Source of the DNA: Prosthecobacter sp.
GTDB lineage: Bacteria > Verrucomicrobiota > Verrucomicrobiia > Verrucomicrobiales > Verrucomicrobiaceae
Assembly (NCBI GenBank): GCA_030833205.1
Contig: JAURHS010000010.1
Coordinates: forward strand, 1 to 45,954
Direction: 5' to 3'
DNA: 45,954 bases
Below, piece by piece: positions 8,276-16,422 of this stretch. The notes below the pieces were generated by a model, which saw nothing but the letters and a program-made list of their open reading frames with translations, was not told the DNA's origin and did no database searches. The position numbers were made by a program, and so were the translations under genes. Each line of letters starts with the position of its first letter. Positions within the stretch are counted from its first letter, which is position 1.

Positions 8276-11200
8276 GGGTGGTGGGTGGAGGATTCAGTGG
8301 CGGGCAGCAACGAGGGGCTCGACCATCGTTGTGGTGCAAACCAAGCGTAAAAGGAGGGCAGGATCAGCAGCGTTGCCACAGTGCCCAAGATCAATCCACC
8401 CATGGTGGCCAGAGCCAAGGGCCTGCCTTGGGACATGGCCAGCGCCATCGGCGTCATGCCGGCAAGCATGGCGAGGCTGGTCATGAGGATTGGGCGAACG
8501 CGGTTCTGTGCACAGGCCAAGGCAGCCTGCCTGCGCAGGCCGCAGGAGGGGTCATCCCGTTGCAGGCGCCATGCCATGCTCACCCAGAGCACAGCGTTGG
8601 CCATGGAGACGCCAACCGCCATCACCGTGCCCATTGCGCTTTGCAAATTGAGAGTCTGTCCACACAGGCGCAGCAGCAATGCGCTGCCGCAAAGGGCAAA
8701 CGGCAGGCTGCTTAGCGCAAGCAGCGCAAGCCTCGGAGATTGGAACCAGCCCACAAGCAACAGGAGGATCACCACCACTGACCACAGCACTCCCTGCTGC
8801 AGCCCCGCGCTGATCTCCAGCAACACGGGAACCTGACCACGAAGGCTGACGGTGACGCCCGCGGGGGCCTTGAGCGTAGAGAGTTCAGTCTCGACCAGGG
8901 CAACAGCCTGACTCAACGCGGCCCCATGCAAATTGGCAGCCACACTCAAGACTCGAGCCCCATTCACGCGGTCGTACTGCCCGATGGCCGACCCCTCTTT
9001 GAGGGTCGCAATTTGCCGCAGCGATGCCACCTCCCCCTTGGGGCCAGAGACGGGCAGATTCCGCAGGCGCTCGGCGCCCTGGATTTGCCCCTGCGCGATC
9101 TGCACTTGCAACGAGTAGCTGATGCCGGTTGCTGGGTCGGCCCAGTAATTGGGTGAAGTGAACCGACTGCTGGCCGTCGCCGCCACCAGGGCTCGCGTTG
9201 CGTCACTGACGCGAAGCCCCATTAGGCCGGCCTTGGTGCGATCGACCTGCACCTCCAATGTCGGCTGATCCAACACCTGTGCCAAGGTCACATCGCGCAG
9301 GATGGGCAGCTTGGACAGAGCCTCGCGCAGGGCAAGCGCATGCGCCCTGACCAGAGCGAAGTCCTTGCCACTGACCGCCACCTCAAGCGGAGCATTGCTG
9401 CCGAAACTCATCACTCGATTGACCAAATCGGCCGGCTCGAACGCCACCTCAACGCCGGGGATCTCACGCTTGAAGATTGCACGCAACCGTTCGCGCAAGG
9501 CCCCGTCAACGCCGCGACCGCCGCGCAGTTGCACCTGTAGCACCGCTTCGTGTGGGCCACTGTTCCATTGGTGGATCAGATTGACTGGATAATTCGGAGC
9601 GTGAACCCCTACCAGGCCCATGCTCATCTCCACATCGGCTTCACGCTTGAGAATCTCCAGTACGGCGAGCGCGTGGGCCTCAGTGCGCTCAAGCCTTGTG
9701 CCTGCCGCAGCTCGCAGCCGCAACTGCAATTGACCAGCGTCCACCTCCGGAAAAATCTCGCGCGGCAAGGCCGGCAACAGCATGCGCATTCCCATCACGC
9801 ACAGGATGAGCGCTGCAGGGGCAACGATCCAGCGCAGCGCGAGCAGTCCTCGGCAGGCCAGCCCCCAGAGTCTCATCAGCCATCCGGTCTTCTCGGGTGC
9901 CATGTCCTGCGGATGGCTGGCGCCGCCCCACCAAAGCATCAGGACAGGAACCAGGGTGCTCGAAAGCAGGAAGGAAGAAACCATGCTCAGGCCGACCGCC
10001 AGCGCCATTGGCAGGAACAGTGCCCTTGCAGCACCCTGCATCCAAAGTGAAGGCAGGAATACCGCGAGGATGCATAGCATCGAAAGCAGGCGGGGCGCGA
10101 AAGTCTCCTCGCAGGCCGCGAGCACGGCCTGTGCAGTCTGTCCGGTCAACCTGCGCCGCCGGTGAATGTTCTCAATCTCAACCGTGGCCTCGTCCACCAG
10201 GATGCCCACCGCGAGTGACAACCCACCCAGCGTCATCAGGTTGAGGCTGTGCCCACCCAGCCACAGCCCCACCGAGGCCGCAGCCAACGAGACTGGAACC
10301 ATCAGCATCACCACCAACGCGCTGCGGAAACTGCGCAGAAACAGCAATACCATCAATGCACTGCACAAGGCCCCCAGAAGCGCTTCTTGCCGCAGGTCAG
10401 CAATGGCCCGCAGAATCCATGGACTCTGGTCAAACGCGAATGTCACCCGAATATCGGGCGGACAGGCATCCTGGAACTTGCTAAGATTGGCCTTCACCAA
10501 CTCCACCACACTCAGCGTTGAGGCATCACTGCGCTTGGTCACCGGCATGTAAACCGTGCGCCGCCCATTGACCAAGGCGTGGCTGTAGACTTGATCGCTG
10601 GCGTCGGCGATCTCTGCGACATCGCGCAGCAATAACGAAGCGCCGTTTTGTTGGCGGAGCACCAGGGAACCCAGATCCTGAATGTTTTTGACCACGGCAT
10701 TGGTGGGCACCATGGCCAACACATCTCCCAGGGGCAGCGTACCGCTGGGACTCAGCGAGTTCGAGCTGGCCAAAGACTCCACCACCGCATCAGGGGATAG
10801 CCCAAGAGCCTCGAGTCGTTCGGGCTTGAGATTGACCACAATGCTGCGCGCGCTTCCACCGAATGGCGGTGGCGCTGAAACCCCTGGCAGGGTGGCAAAG
10901 AGAGGCCGCACCTTGTTGAGCGCAGCATCCTGCAACTGACCAACAGTGCGGGACGCATCCGTTGAGGCAAAGACCAGATTGCCAACCGGGACACTCCCCG
11001 CATCGAATCGCATGACAAAGGCCCCTGGCGTCCCGGGGGGCATGAAGCTTCGACTGCGATTGACATAGGCAATGGTCTCCGAAAGGGCCGAAGACATGTC
11101 GGTGCCGGGGTGAAATTGGAGCTTTAGGATTGCAGCCCCTTGGATGTTGCGTGACTCCACCCGCTCGATCCCCGCGATGTAGAGGAAATGGTACTCATAA

Positions 11201-11421
11201 TAGTAGGTTAGGAATCCCTCCATCTGAGAGGGGTCCATGCCTCCAAAGGGCTGTGCCACATAAAGCGCAGGCACCCCCAGGGGCGGAAAGACATCGCGGG
11301 CCATGCGCTGCAAAGCCGCGAAGCAGGCCAGGCAAACCGCCGTAACGGCAACCAGAACCGTCCACGGGCGTCGCAAGGCAAGTTCGGGAAGTCGTGGGCG
11401 CTGTTGAGGGAGGAATTGCAC
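8272..11421 (-). CDS. RND efflux pump, inner-membrane permease
   Basis: A 1,049-residue AcrB-type pump with twelve predicted membrane helices and two large periplasmic loops arranged as a repeat. The helix 4 motif is GILVDEATVEIEN, giving D410-E411 where AcrB has the proton-relay pair D407-D408. In helix 10, where AcrB has K940, this protein reads VSMANAVLW, with Asn near position 942. Such variants occur in a subgroup of permeases in Acidobacteria and PVC bacteria, and the substrates are mostly unknown. The protein exchanges protons for drugs, lipids or metals in the periplasm. It is first in the operon pump-adaptor-TolC and is divergent from rplI. No regulator gene sits next to it. Confidence 0.95.
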   Translation of the reverse strand: MQFLPQQRPRLPELALRRPWTVLVAVTAVCLACFAALQRMARDVFPPLGVPALYVAQPFGGMDPSQMEGFLTYYYEYHFLYIAGIERVESRNIQGAAILKLQFHPGTDMSSALSETIAYVNRSRSFMPPGTPGAFVMRFDAGSVPVGNLVFASTDASRTVGQLQDAALNKVRPLFATLPGVSAPPPFGGSARSIVVNLKPERLEALGLSPDAVVESLASSNSLSPSGTLPLGDVLAMVPTNAVVKNIQDLGSLVLRQQNGASLLLRDVAEIADASDQVYSHALVNGRRTVYMPVTKRSDASTLSVVELVKANLSKFQDACPPDIRVTFAFDQSPWILRAIADLRQEALLGALCSALMVLLFLRSFRSALVVMLMVPVSLAAASVGLWLGGHSLNLMTLGGLSLAVGILVDEATVEIENIHRRRRLTGQTAQAVLAACEETFAPRLLSMLCILAVFLPSLWMQGAARALFLPMALAVGLSMVSSFLLSSTLVPVLMLWWGGASHPQDMAPEKTGWLMRLWGLACRGLLALRWIVAPAALILCVMGMRMLLPALPREIFPEVDAGQLQLRLRAAAGTRLERTEAHALAVLEILKREADVEMSMGLVGVHAPNYPVNLIHQWNSGPHEAVLQVQLRGGRGVDGALRERLRAIFKREIPGVEVAFEPADLVNRVMSFGSNAPLEVAVSGKDFALVRAHALALREALSKLPILRDVTLAQVLDQPTLEVQVDRTKAGLMGLRVSDATRALVAATASSRFTSPNYWADPATGISYSLQVQIAQGQIQGAERLRNLPVSGPKGEVASLRQIATLKEGSAIGQYDRVNGARVLSVAANLHGAALSQAVALVETELSTLKAPAGVTVSLRGQVPVLLEISAGLQQGVLWSVVVILLLLVGWFQSPRLALLALSSLPFALCGSALLLRLCGQTLNLQSAMGTVMAVGVSMANAVLWVSMAWRLQRDDPSCGLRRQAALACAQNRVRPILMTSLAMLAGMTPMALAMSQGRPLALATMGGLILGTVATLLILPSFYAWFAPQRWSSPSLLPATESSTHHP

Positions 11422-11478
11422 TGGTGGATGAACCCAAAGGTGGGGCCTATCTCTACCTAGCCACAGCGGGTAGGCAAG

Positions 11479-11498
11479 GGCCCCGTGCTCAACGGGCC
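11479..11498. other. Hairpin in the divergent RND/rplI promoter region
   Basis: CCCGT (11482-11486) and ACGGG (11492-11496) form a perfect stem around GCTCA, extended by GG/CC at the outside with one bulged C. No T-run follows. It may be an operator or a chance GC-rich hairpin. Confidence 0.3.
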
Positions 11499-11539
11499 AG
11501 CGGACACTTAATCTTTCCTAAATATCCCCTTCGTCCCAT

Positions 11540-11568
11540 TTGACAGGGCCAAGGATGGGGTCTAGTCT
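11540..11568 (+). promoter_or_regulatory. Candidate rplI promoter
   Basis: A perfect -35 hexamer TTGACA (11540-11545) is followed after 17 bp by TAGTCT (11563-11568), a weak -10. Transcription would start near 11575. That places the upstream in-frame ATG 11571 at or before the transcription start, which supports ATG 11610 as the true rplI start. Confidence 0.5.
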
Positions 11569-11609
11569 CCATGCTCCCCCTTTTCAGGCACCCCTATCCC
11601 TACCCCCTT

Positions 11610-12107
11610 ATGGCAAGCGTTGAAGTCATCCTCAAAGAAAAGATCAAAGGCCTTGGCGCCGAAGCTGATGTTGTGAAGGTCAAGCGCGGCTTCGCCCGCA
11701 ACTTCCTCGTTCCTCAGGGTAAGGCTTACGACGCCACTGCTGGGAATCTGCGCCACCTCAACCATCTCAAGTCCCTTCGTGCCGAGCGCGAGGCCAAGGA
11801 ACTGACCGAGGCCGAAAAGACCGCCTCCAAGCTGAAGAAAATCAAGCTCAAGCTCACCTTGCAAACCGGCCAGGGCGGCAAGGCTTTCGGTTCTGTCACC
11901 ACCATTGACATCGCCAAGGCGGTCGCTGAAAGCAGCGCCAAGGTCGAACTCGATCGCCACCAGATTCAGCTTGAGCGCCCAATCAAGAACACCGGCAATT
12001 TTGAGGTGCCAGTCAAGCTCCACGCCGAGGTGAGCTGCTTCTTGCGGGTTACCGTGGTTGCCACCGACGCTGACGGCAATGTCACCGAGGACAGCAGCGG
12101 CGAATAA
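11610..12107 (+). CDS. rplI: 50S ribosomal protein L9
   Basis: A 165-residue L9 protein. The N-terminal RNA-binding domain is typical: VILKEKIKGLGAEADVVKVK followed by RGFARNFLVPQGKAYDAT. A long connecting helix (RHLNHLKSLRAEREAKELTEAEK) and a C-terminal domain (TGQGGKAFGSVTTIDIAKAV) complete the fold. L9 binds 23S rRNA and helps keep reading frame. ATG 11610 opens directly on the conserved N-terminus; the upstream ATG 11571 would add 13 unrelated residues and overlaps the expected transcription start. The usual neighbours rpsF, ssb and rpsR are absent, so here rplI stands alone between its own promoter and terminator. Confidence 0.97.
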   Translation: MASVEVILKEKIKGLGAEADVVKVKRGFARNFLVPQGKAYDATAGNLRHLNHLKSLRAEREAKELTEAEKTASKLKKIKLKLTLQTGQGGKAFGSVTTIDIAKAVAESSAKVELDRHQIQLERPIKNTGNFEVPVKLHAEVSCFLRVTVVATDADGNVTEDSSGE

Positions 12108-12122
12108 GTTTCAACCCTTGGG

Positions 12123-12152
12123 GGGCGAGGTCGAAAGGCCTCGCCCTTTTTT
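12123..12152 (+). terminator. Rho-independent terminator of rplI
   Basis: GGGCGAGGTC (12123-12132) and GGCCTCGCCC (12137-12146) form a 10-bp stem with one G-T pair and a GAAA tetraloop, followed by six T (12147-12152). It starts 15 bp after the rplI stop and is the clearest terminator in the window. Confidence 0.95.
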
Positions 12153-12213
12153 GTGCCGATCATCCCTTATTTTTTTCGCCTCCAGCACTCCTGAACCCTC
12201 GTAAACAATCATT

Positions 12214-12456
12214 ATGGAGTCCCTTCCCAGAGTTGTCGAAAAGAAGTCCGTGGGCGTTGAATTGCCGGCGGGTACCCATTGGTGGTGCTCCTGCGGCTTG
12301 AGTTCCACCCAGCCATTTTGCGATGGCTCACACAAGGGGCGCGGCATGGCGCCACTGAAGTTCGAGCTCGAGGCCCCGCGCAAGGTCTGGCTGTGCAATT
12401 GCAAGCACACCAAGACGCCGCCGTTCTGTGACGGTAGCCATAAGGCCCTCCCCTAG
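12214..12456 (+). CDS. Dual CDGSH iron-sulfur domain protein
   Basis: An 80-residue protein with two complete CDGSH motifs of the form C-x-C-x(n)-P-x-C-D-G-S-H. Motif 1 uses C25, C27, C36 and H40; motif 2 uses C61, C63, C72 and H76. Each motif normally binds one [2Fe-2S] cluster through three Cys and one His. Tandem-CDGSH proteins are soluble in bacteria, and roles in iron-sulfur or redox handling are proposed; the exact task is unknown. There is no signal peptide, so it is cytoplasmic. It follows the rplI terminator, so it needs its own promoter; none is obvious. Two hairpins separate it from exbB. Confidence 0.93.
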   Translation: MESLPRVVEKKSVGVELPAGTHWWCSCGLSSTQPFCDGSHKGRGMAPLKFELEAPRKVWLCNCKHTKTPPFCDGSHKALP

Positions 12457-12470
12457 TTGCTGGAGGTATT

Positions 12471-12504
12471 CCAACCCTTTCAGGGGTGGCCCTGCCCCAG
12501 GGCC
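12471..12504 (+). other. Two hairpins between the CDGSH gene and exbB
   Basis: 12471-12489 can fold as CCAaCCC / GGGgTGG around TTTCA. 12488-12504 is a perfect 7-bp hairpin, GGCCCTG-CCC-CAGGGCC. Neither is followed by a clear T-run, so if they stop transcription they do it weakly. They may mark the boundary between the CDGSH gene and the exbB operon. Confidence 0.45.
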
Positions 12505-12539
12505 TTGCAGGCAGGCTGTGACCGTGCTTAATTGCCCAG

Positions 12540-13373
12540 ATGCGCTTGAGTCCCCACACATTTTGGCTGGTCATAGGACTGCTCTTTGTCGCGCTTGCAG
12601 GCCTCGACGCGCAGGTGCCGTCGCCCGCGTCAGGCCAACAGCCCTCCGCAGCGCTGGCTCCAGCCGGCCAAGCGGCAAACCCCTACGCCGCCGCCCTCTC
12701 GCTGGGTGGCTTCATTCAAAGCACCGGGATCATGGCCTACCCCTTGATCCTGCTCTCCATGATCACTCTGTTCTTCATTGTGCTCTTCACCTTCACGGTG
12801 AGGCAGGGCACCGTGGTCAGTGATGCCTTCATGAACTCTGCGGATGCCCTCATCCGAAAGCAGGATTTTCTTGGGCTTCTGGCTGTCTGCAACCGCCACA
12901 ACGAGTGCATTGCCCGCATCACTGCCAAGACACTGGACTTCGCGACCCGCAACCCGACGGCAAGTTTTGAGGAGGTCAAAGAGGTGACGGAGGCCGAAGG
13001 CAACCGGCAATCCAGCCTTCTTCTCGCGCGAATCGCGTACCTTGGGGATGTCGGCGCAGTGGCTCCCATGCTCGGCCTGCTCGGCACGACGCTGGGGATG
13101 ATCACCACCTTCCACGAAATTTCCAACACCCAATATGCGGGCAGCAATCATCTGGGGCTGGCTCAGGGCGTATCCGAGGCTCTGCTGTGCACGGCATCGG
13201 GCCTGGTCATTGGGATTCCAGCCCTGATTTTTTACGCGATCTTCCGTGGCAGGGTGAACCGTCTCATCTCCGAGATGGAGGCGGCAATGACCCACATCAT
13301 GGCGCTTCTGGCCGTTCAGTACAAACGGGCAGCGCGCGCCGCAGCCTCGAGAGCCGATGGACCCGTGGCCTGA
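12540..13373 (+). CDS. exbB: MotA/TolQ/ExbB proton channel protein
   Basis: A 277-residue inner-membrane protein. A hydrophobic N-terminus (HTFWLVIGLLFVALAGLDAQ) and an Ala/Pro-rich periplasmic stretch precede the family core: TM1 (MAYPLILLSMITLFFIVLF), a cytoplasmic loop, then the conserved GLLGTTLGMITTF helix and a last helix (GLVIGIPALIFYAIF). ExbB-type pentamers hold an ExbD dimer and use the proton motive force to drive a partner protein. ExbD starts 8 bp after this stop, and a TPR protein follows it. The extra N-terminal hydrophobic segment is seen in the longer ExbB group. The ATG has no clear ribosome-binding site. Confidence 0.93.
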   Translation: MRLSPHTFWLVIGLLFVALAGLDAQVPSPASGQQPSAALAPAGQAANPYAAALSLGGFIQSTGIMAYPLILLSMITLFFIVLFTFTVRQGTVVSDAFMNSADALIRKQDFLGLLAVCNRHNECIARITAKTLDFATRNPTASFEEVKEVTEAEGNRQSSLLLARIAYLGDVGAVAPMLGLLGTTLGMITTFHEISNTQYAGSNHLGLAQGVSEALLCTASGLVIGIPALIFYAIFRGRVNRLISEMEAAMTHIMALLAVQYKRAARAAASRADGPVA

Positions 13374-13381
13374 GCCCCGCC

Positions 13382-13807
13382 ATGAATTTCCGCAAACAGC
13401 ACAGCATCGAACCGACGCCCATGCAGTTGGCGCCGCTGGTGGATGTCCTGTTCCTTCTGGTGATCTTCTTTGCAGTCACCTCCCACTACGCGCAGCAGGA
13501 GCAGGTCATGGACATCAGCGTTCCTGCCGCACAGGAAGGAAAGGACAAGGAATCGCGGCAGGTCGGCGAAATCATCATCAACATCAAGACCAAGGGAGAA
13601 ATTCTGGTCAATGGACAGACGCTTGACGAGGCGGAGCTGTTGGAGAAACTCAAGAATATCGCCGCAATCTACAAGGATCAGGCCGTGATTCTGCGAGGCG
13701 ACGAGCTCACGGATTACAAGTTCGTGATTCGTGTGCTGGACACCTGCCAGAAGGCGGGAATTTGGAATATCGCCTTTGCGACGAGACGCGAGGAGGCCAA
13801 GCCATGA
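13382..13807 (+). CDS. exbD: ExbD/TolR-type proton channel partner
   Basis: A 141-residue protein with a short cytoplasmic tail, one membrane helix and a periplasmic domain. The helix carries the conserved proton-accepting Asp as D21 in APLVDVLFLLVIFF. The periplasmic part (EIIINIKTKGEILVNGQ, then ILRGDELTDYKFVIRVLDTC) is typical of ExbD/TolR. ATG 13382 fits the family N-terminus (MNFRKQHSIEPTPMQLAPL); a longer frame runs back into exbB but has no matching family sequence. Its stop overlaps the ATG of the TPR gene (ATGA at 13804-13807), so the two are very likely translationally coupled. Confidence 0.95.
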   Translation: MNFRKQHSIEPTPMQLAPLVDVLFLLVIFFAVTSHYAQQEQVMDISVPAAQEGKDKESRQVGEIIINIKTKGEILVNGQTLDEAELLEKLKNIAAIYKDQAVILRGDELTDYKFVIRVLDTCQKAGIWNIAFATRREEAKP

Positions 13808-16422
13808 GGATCCGGCGCGAAGACGGGTGGCTTGGGGATCGCATTCCCTTGGTCGCGGCGGCGTGGCTTTCAGGAGTGCTGAGCCTCATCCTCACTGTTG
13901 GGAACCCTGCCTTGGGTCAGGGCTTGCCTGCCCCCGCAACCACCTCCAAGGCAGTTCCCATTGACGAGACGGCACCTGCCAATGCGCCTGCCCCCAGAGC
14001 GGTTCCCATCGAGGAGCCCTCGCAGGTTCCGGGCTCGGTCCCCAAGGCCCTGCCCGTGAATGCGACATCCGCTCCAGCCAAGCCAACCTCGATGGCACCC
14101 GTGAAGTCAACGGAGCCTGGCGACGACATTTACGACTACGCCAGCCTCGCCTTTGAGCGGGGTGAGTGGGAAATAGCTCGTGAGGCTCTGGCGAAGTACC
14201 TGCAGAGTTTTCCACAGGGTAGGCACGGGGCGCAGGCGCTCATGCGCATTGGCGAGTGTTACCGCAGTCTCAACCAGGAGAATGTCGCTGAGGCCTATTT
14301 TGAGGAGGTGGTCACGCGTCACCCCAAAAGCGATGTGGCCTCCGGCGCGGCGTACCGTCTCGCCGCGCTGCGGTTCAACAACCGCCAGTATGAGTCTGCG
14401 GCGAAGTACTTCGACTTCTGCGAGCAGTTTGCCGCCGCACCGGAGGTCCGTCTCGCAGCCGCCTACAACCTTGCCGCAAGTCTGCAGATGATCGGTGACA
14501 ACGAGCGCCGTGCCGAAGTTCTCAAAAGGGTGCTGGATTTCAAGGGTGAAAACCCTTACCGGGAAAAGGCCCTGCTCTCCCTCGGCACGCTAAAGCTCGC
14601 TTTGCGTGACCGCCAGGCGGCGGAATCCCTGCTCAAGGAGGTGCTCGACAAGGGCAAGGACAATGCCCTGCGCTCCGAGGCCACCAGCAAGCTCGGTGCA
14701 CTCTACACCGAAATGGGAAAGCACGAACAAGCTCTGCCCCTGCTCAATCAGTCCTTGGCAGATCTTCAGGCTCCACTGGCCAGTCGCCAGCTCGCGGCCC
14801 TCGGCCTCATGCAGGCACTCAGTGCCCTCAACCGCTTTGATGAACTTGGCAAGCGTCAAGAGGAGCTTGCGGCACTACTGCCTCCTGGAGACACGCGTCT
14901 GCGTTTGGCATTGGCGCAGGCGCATGGCTTGCGTCAGCAGAAGAACTACAAGGCAGCAGCTGCAAAGTATGGAGAGTTGGAGCCCGTGGCCACGGCCGAA
15001 ATCGCCTTTGAAGCGGGCTACTGGAAACTCTACTGCCACTACCTCGGTCAGGAGCCCGAGCTTTCCCTGCGAGCCGACGAGTTCATTCAGCGCTACGCCG
15101 CAGCCAATGCCACCCACGAGTGGATCAACTTTGCCCGCCTGATCAAGGCCGATGATCTCTTTAGCGCTGCGAAATGGGAGTTGGCAGCCGGCGCGTTTGC
15201 GGAAGTCAGAATGGACCAGATCCCACCTGCACTGCTGAACTCAGCGCTCTTCAACAAGGCATGGTCCCAGGCGGAGGCAGGCAAGAGATCTGACGCGATT
15301 GGCTCCTTCGGGGAGTTTCTGCAAAAGGCGGGGGTTCACGAGTTGCGCCCTCGAGCACTGGCAAGGCGAGCAGTCTGCCTTCGCGAGCTCAAGGATGTGG
15401 CGCGTGCCGTCTCGGATTTTCGTGAGGTGGTGGACAAACACCCCAACAGCGACAGCGCCGAGTTCTGTTTGCTCCAGCTCGCCCTCATGGCCAGTGAAGG
15501 CAACGATCACAAAGCCAGTGCCGCCGCCTTCGAGCAGTTTCTCAACAAGTATCCCAACAGCAGCGCGGCCGCACTGGCTTGGTTTGAACTTGGGCGCAGC
15601 GCCTACGCGCAGCAGCAATGGCCTCGCGCCAAGGAGTGCCTGAGCAAGGCCCTCAAGGCTGACCCCAAGGGCTATGGCGATCAGGCCGCTGAGATGATCA
15701 TTCAGGTTGAATTTGCGCAGCAAAATGTTGAGGGCCTTGGCCAAGCCATTGATGAGTATCGGGCGGCGAACCCCAAGGCCCGCATCGCCAGCAATGTGGC
15801 CACTTGGCTTGGCCTGAAGCACTTCGCCGAGAGGCGCCATGCTGCTGCCGCGCGGTATTTGGAGATGGCAAGCAGCCCAGAGGCACCCGATGGCACTGAT
15901 CCTCGGGTTTGGAACTATCTGTCTCAAGCGCTTTTGGAAAGCGGCAATGCTCAGCAGGCGCTGGAGTCCGTGGAGCACTATTTGCGCGTGACGCCGGAAG
16001 GGCCTGCCAAGGTTCGCGGATTGGTCACCAAGGGTCGCGCCCTCCTGAAACTGGCGCAGCTCGACAAGGCAGATGCCGTGGCGCAGGAGGGGCTTGCCTT
16101 TGCCAAGGACGGCAGACCTCAGGCAATGCTGCTTATTCTTGAGGGCGACATTCTGGCCGCGCGCGCTGCGCAGGCCTCAGCAAGCAATGAAAGCAGGTTG
16201 GCCACGGAGCACCTGACCAAGGCCGCGGCGAAGTACATGGTGCCCGCTGAGTTTTTCGAGGATGACGAACTCACACCGGAGGCACTGCGCAAACTCGTTG
16301 AAGTCCTCGACAAGGCTGGAGAACGCGAAAAGGCGGAGCGCTTTCGTGCCATGCTCAATCAGCTCAGCTCGGGCAGAAACAACCCGACGCCAAAGACGCC
16401 TGAGGCCTCCAAAAAGCCCTGA
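13804..16422 (+). CDS. Large TPR protein with Pro-rich linker, coupled to ExbB/ExbD
   Basis: An 872-residue protein. One hydrophobic segment near the N-terminus (IPLVAAAWLSGVLSLILTVG) is either a signal peptide ending near ALGQG or an uncleaved anchor. A Pro/Ala-rich linker of 16-residue repeats follows (residues 49 to about 100). The remainder is tetratricopeptide-like repeats of the CpoB/YbgF/BamD kind (EIAREALAKYLQSFPQG, AEAYFEEVVTRHPKSDVASG, AAAFEQFLNKYPNSSAAA). It should act in the periplasm as a scaffold. ATG 13804 overlaps the exbD stop, and GAGGAGG lies about 7 bases upstream, a strong ribosome-binding site. Anchor plus Pro-rich linker after ExbB-ExbD resembles TonB, but no TonB C-terminal domain is visible. 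It could instead be an enlarged CpoB-type partner of a Tol-like system. Confidence 0.88.
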   Translation: MRIRREDGWLGDRIPLVAAAWLSGVLSLILTVGNPALGQGLPAPATTSKAVPIDETAPANAPAPRAVPIEEPSQVPGSVPKALPVNATSAPAKPTSMAPVKSTEPGDDIYDYASLAFERGEWEIAREALAKYLQSFPQGRHGAQALMRIGECYRSLNQENVAEAYFEEVVTRHPKSDVASGAAYRLAALRFNNRQYESAAKYFDFCEQFAAAPEVRLAAAYNLAASLQMIGDNERRAEVLKRVLDFKGENPYREKALLSLGTLKLALRDRQAAESLLKEVLDKGKDNALRSEATSKLGALYTEMGKHEQALPLLNQSLADLQAPLASRQLAALGLMQALSALNRFDELGKRQEELAALLPPGDTRLRLALAQAHGLRQQKNYKAAAAKYGELEPVATAEIAFEAGYWKLYCHYLGQEPELSLRADEFIQRYAAANATHEWINFARLIKADDLFSAAKWELAAGAFAEVRMDQIPPALLNSALFNKAWSQAEAGKRSDAIGSFGEFLQKAGVHELRPRALARRAVCLRELKDVARAVSDFREVVDKHPNSDSAEFCLLQLALMASEGNDHKASAAAFEQFLNKYPNSSAAALAWFELGRSAYAQQQWPRAKECLSKALKADPKGYGDQAAEMIIQVEFAQQNVEGLGQAIDEYRAANPKARIASNVATWLGLKHFAERRHAAAARYLEMASSPEAPDGTDPRVWNYLSQALLESGNAQQALESVEHYLRVTPEGPAKVRGLVTKGRALLKLAQLDKADAVAQEGLAFAKDGRPQAMLLILEGDILAARAAQASASNESRLATEHLTKAAAKYMVPAEFFEDDELTPEALRKLVEVLDKAGEREKAERFRAMLNQLSSGRNNPTPKTPEASKKP
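13948..14100 (+). repeat. 48-bp tandem repeat coding the Pro-rich linker
   Basis: Units begin at 13948, 13996 and 14044, exactly 48 bp apart, with a degenerate partial unit at 14092. Encoded 16-residue units begin KAVPIDET, RAVPIEEP and KALPVNAT; the fourth begins MAPVKST. The reading frame is kept because 48 is a multiple of 3. Confidence 0.75.

Noticed and set aside
6677..8350. 557-residue open frame on plus across the TolC and adaptor genes
   Set aside because: Both minus-strand genes have strong family motifs; the plus frame is Gln/His/Arg-rich with no recognisable domain.
11571..11609. N-terminal extension of rplI from ATG 11571
   Set aside because: The 13 extra residues do not match L9 and overlap the expected transcription start.
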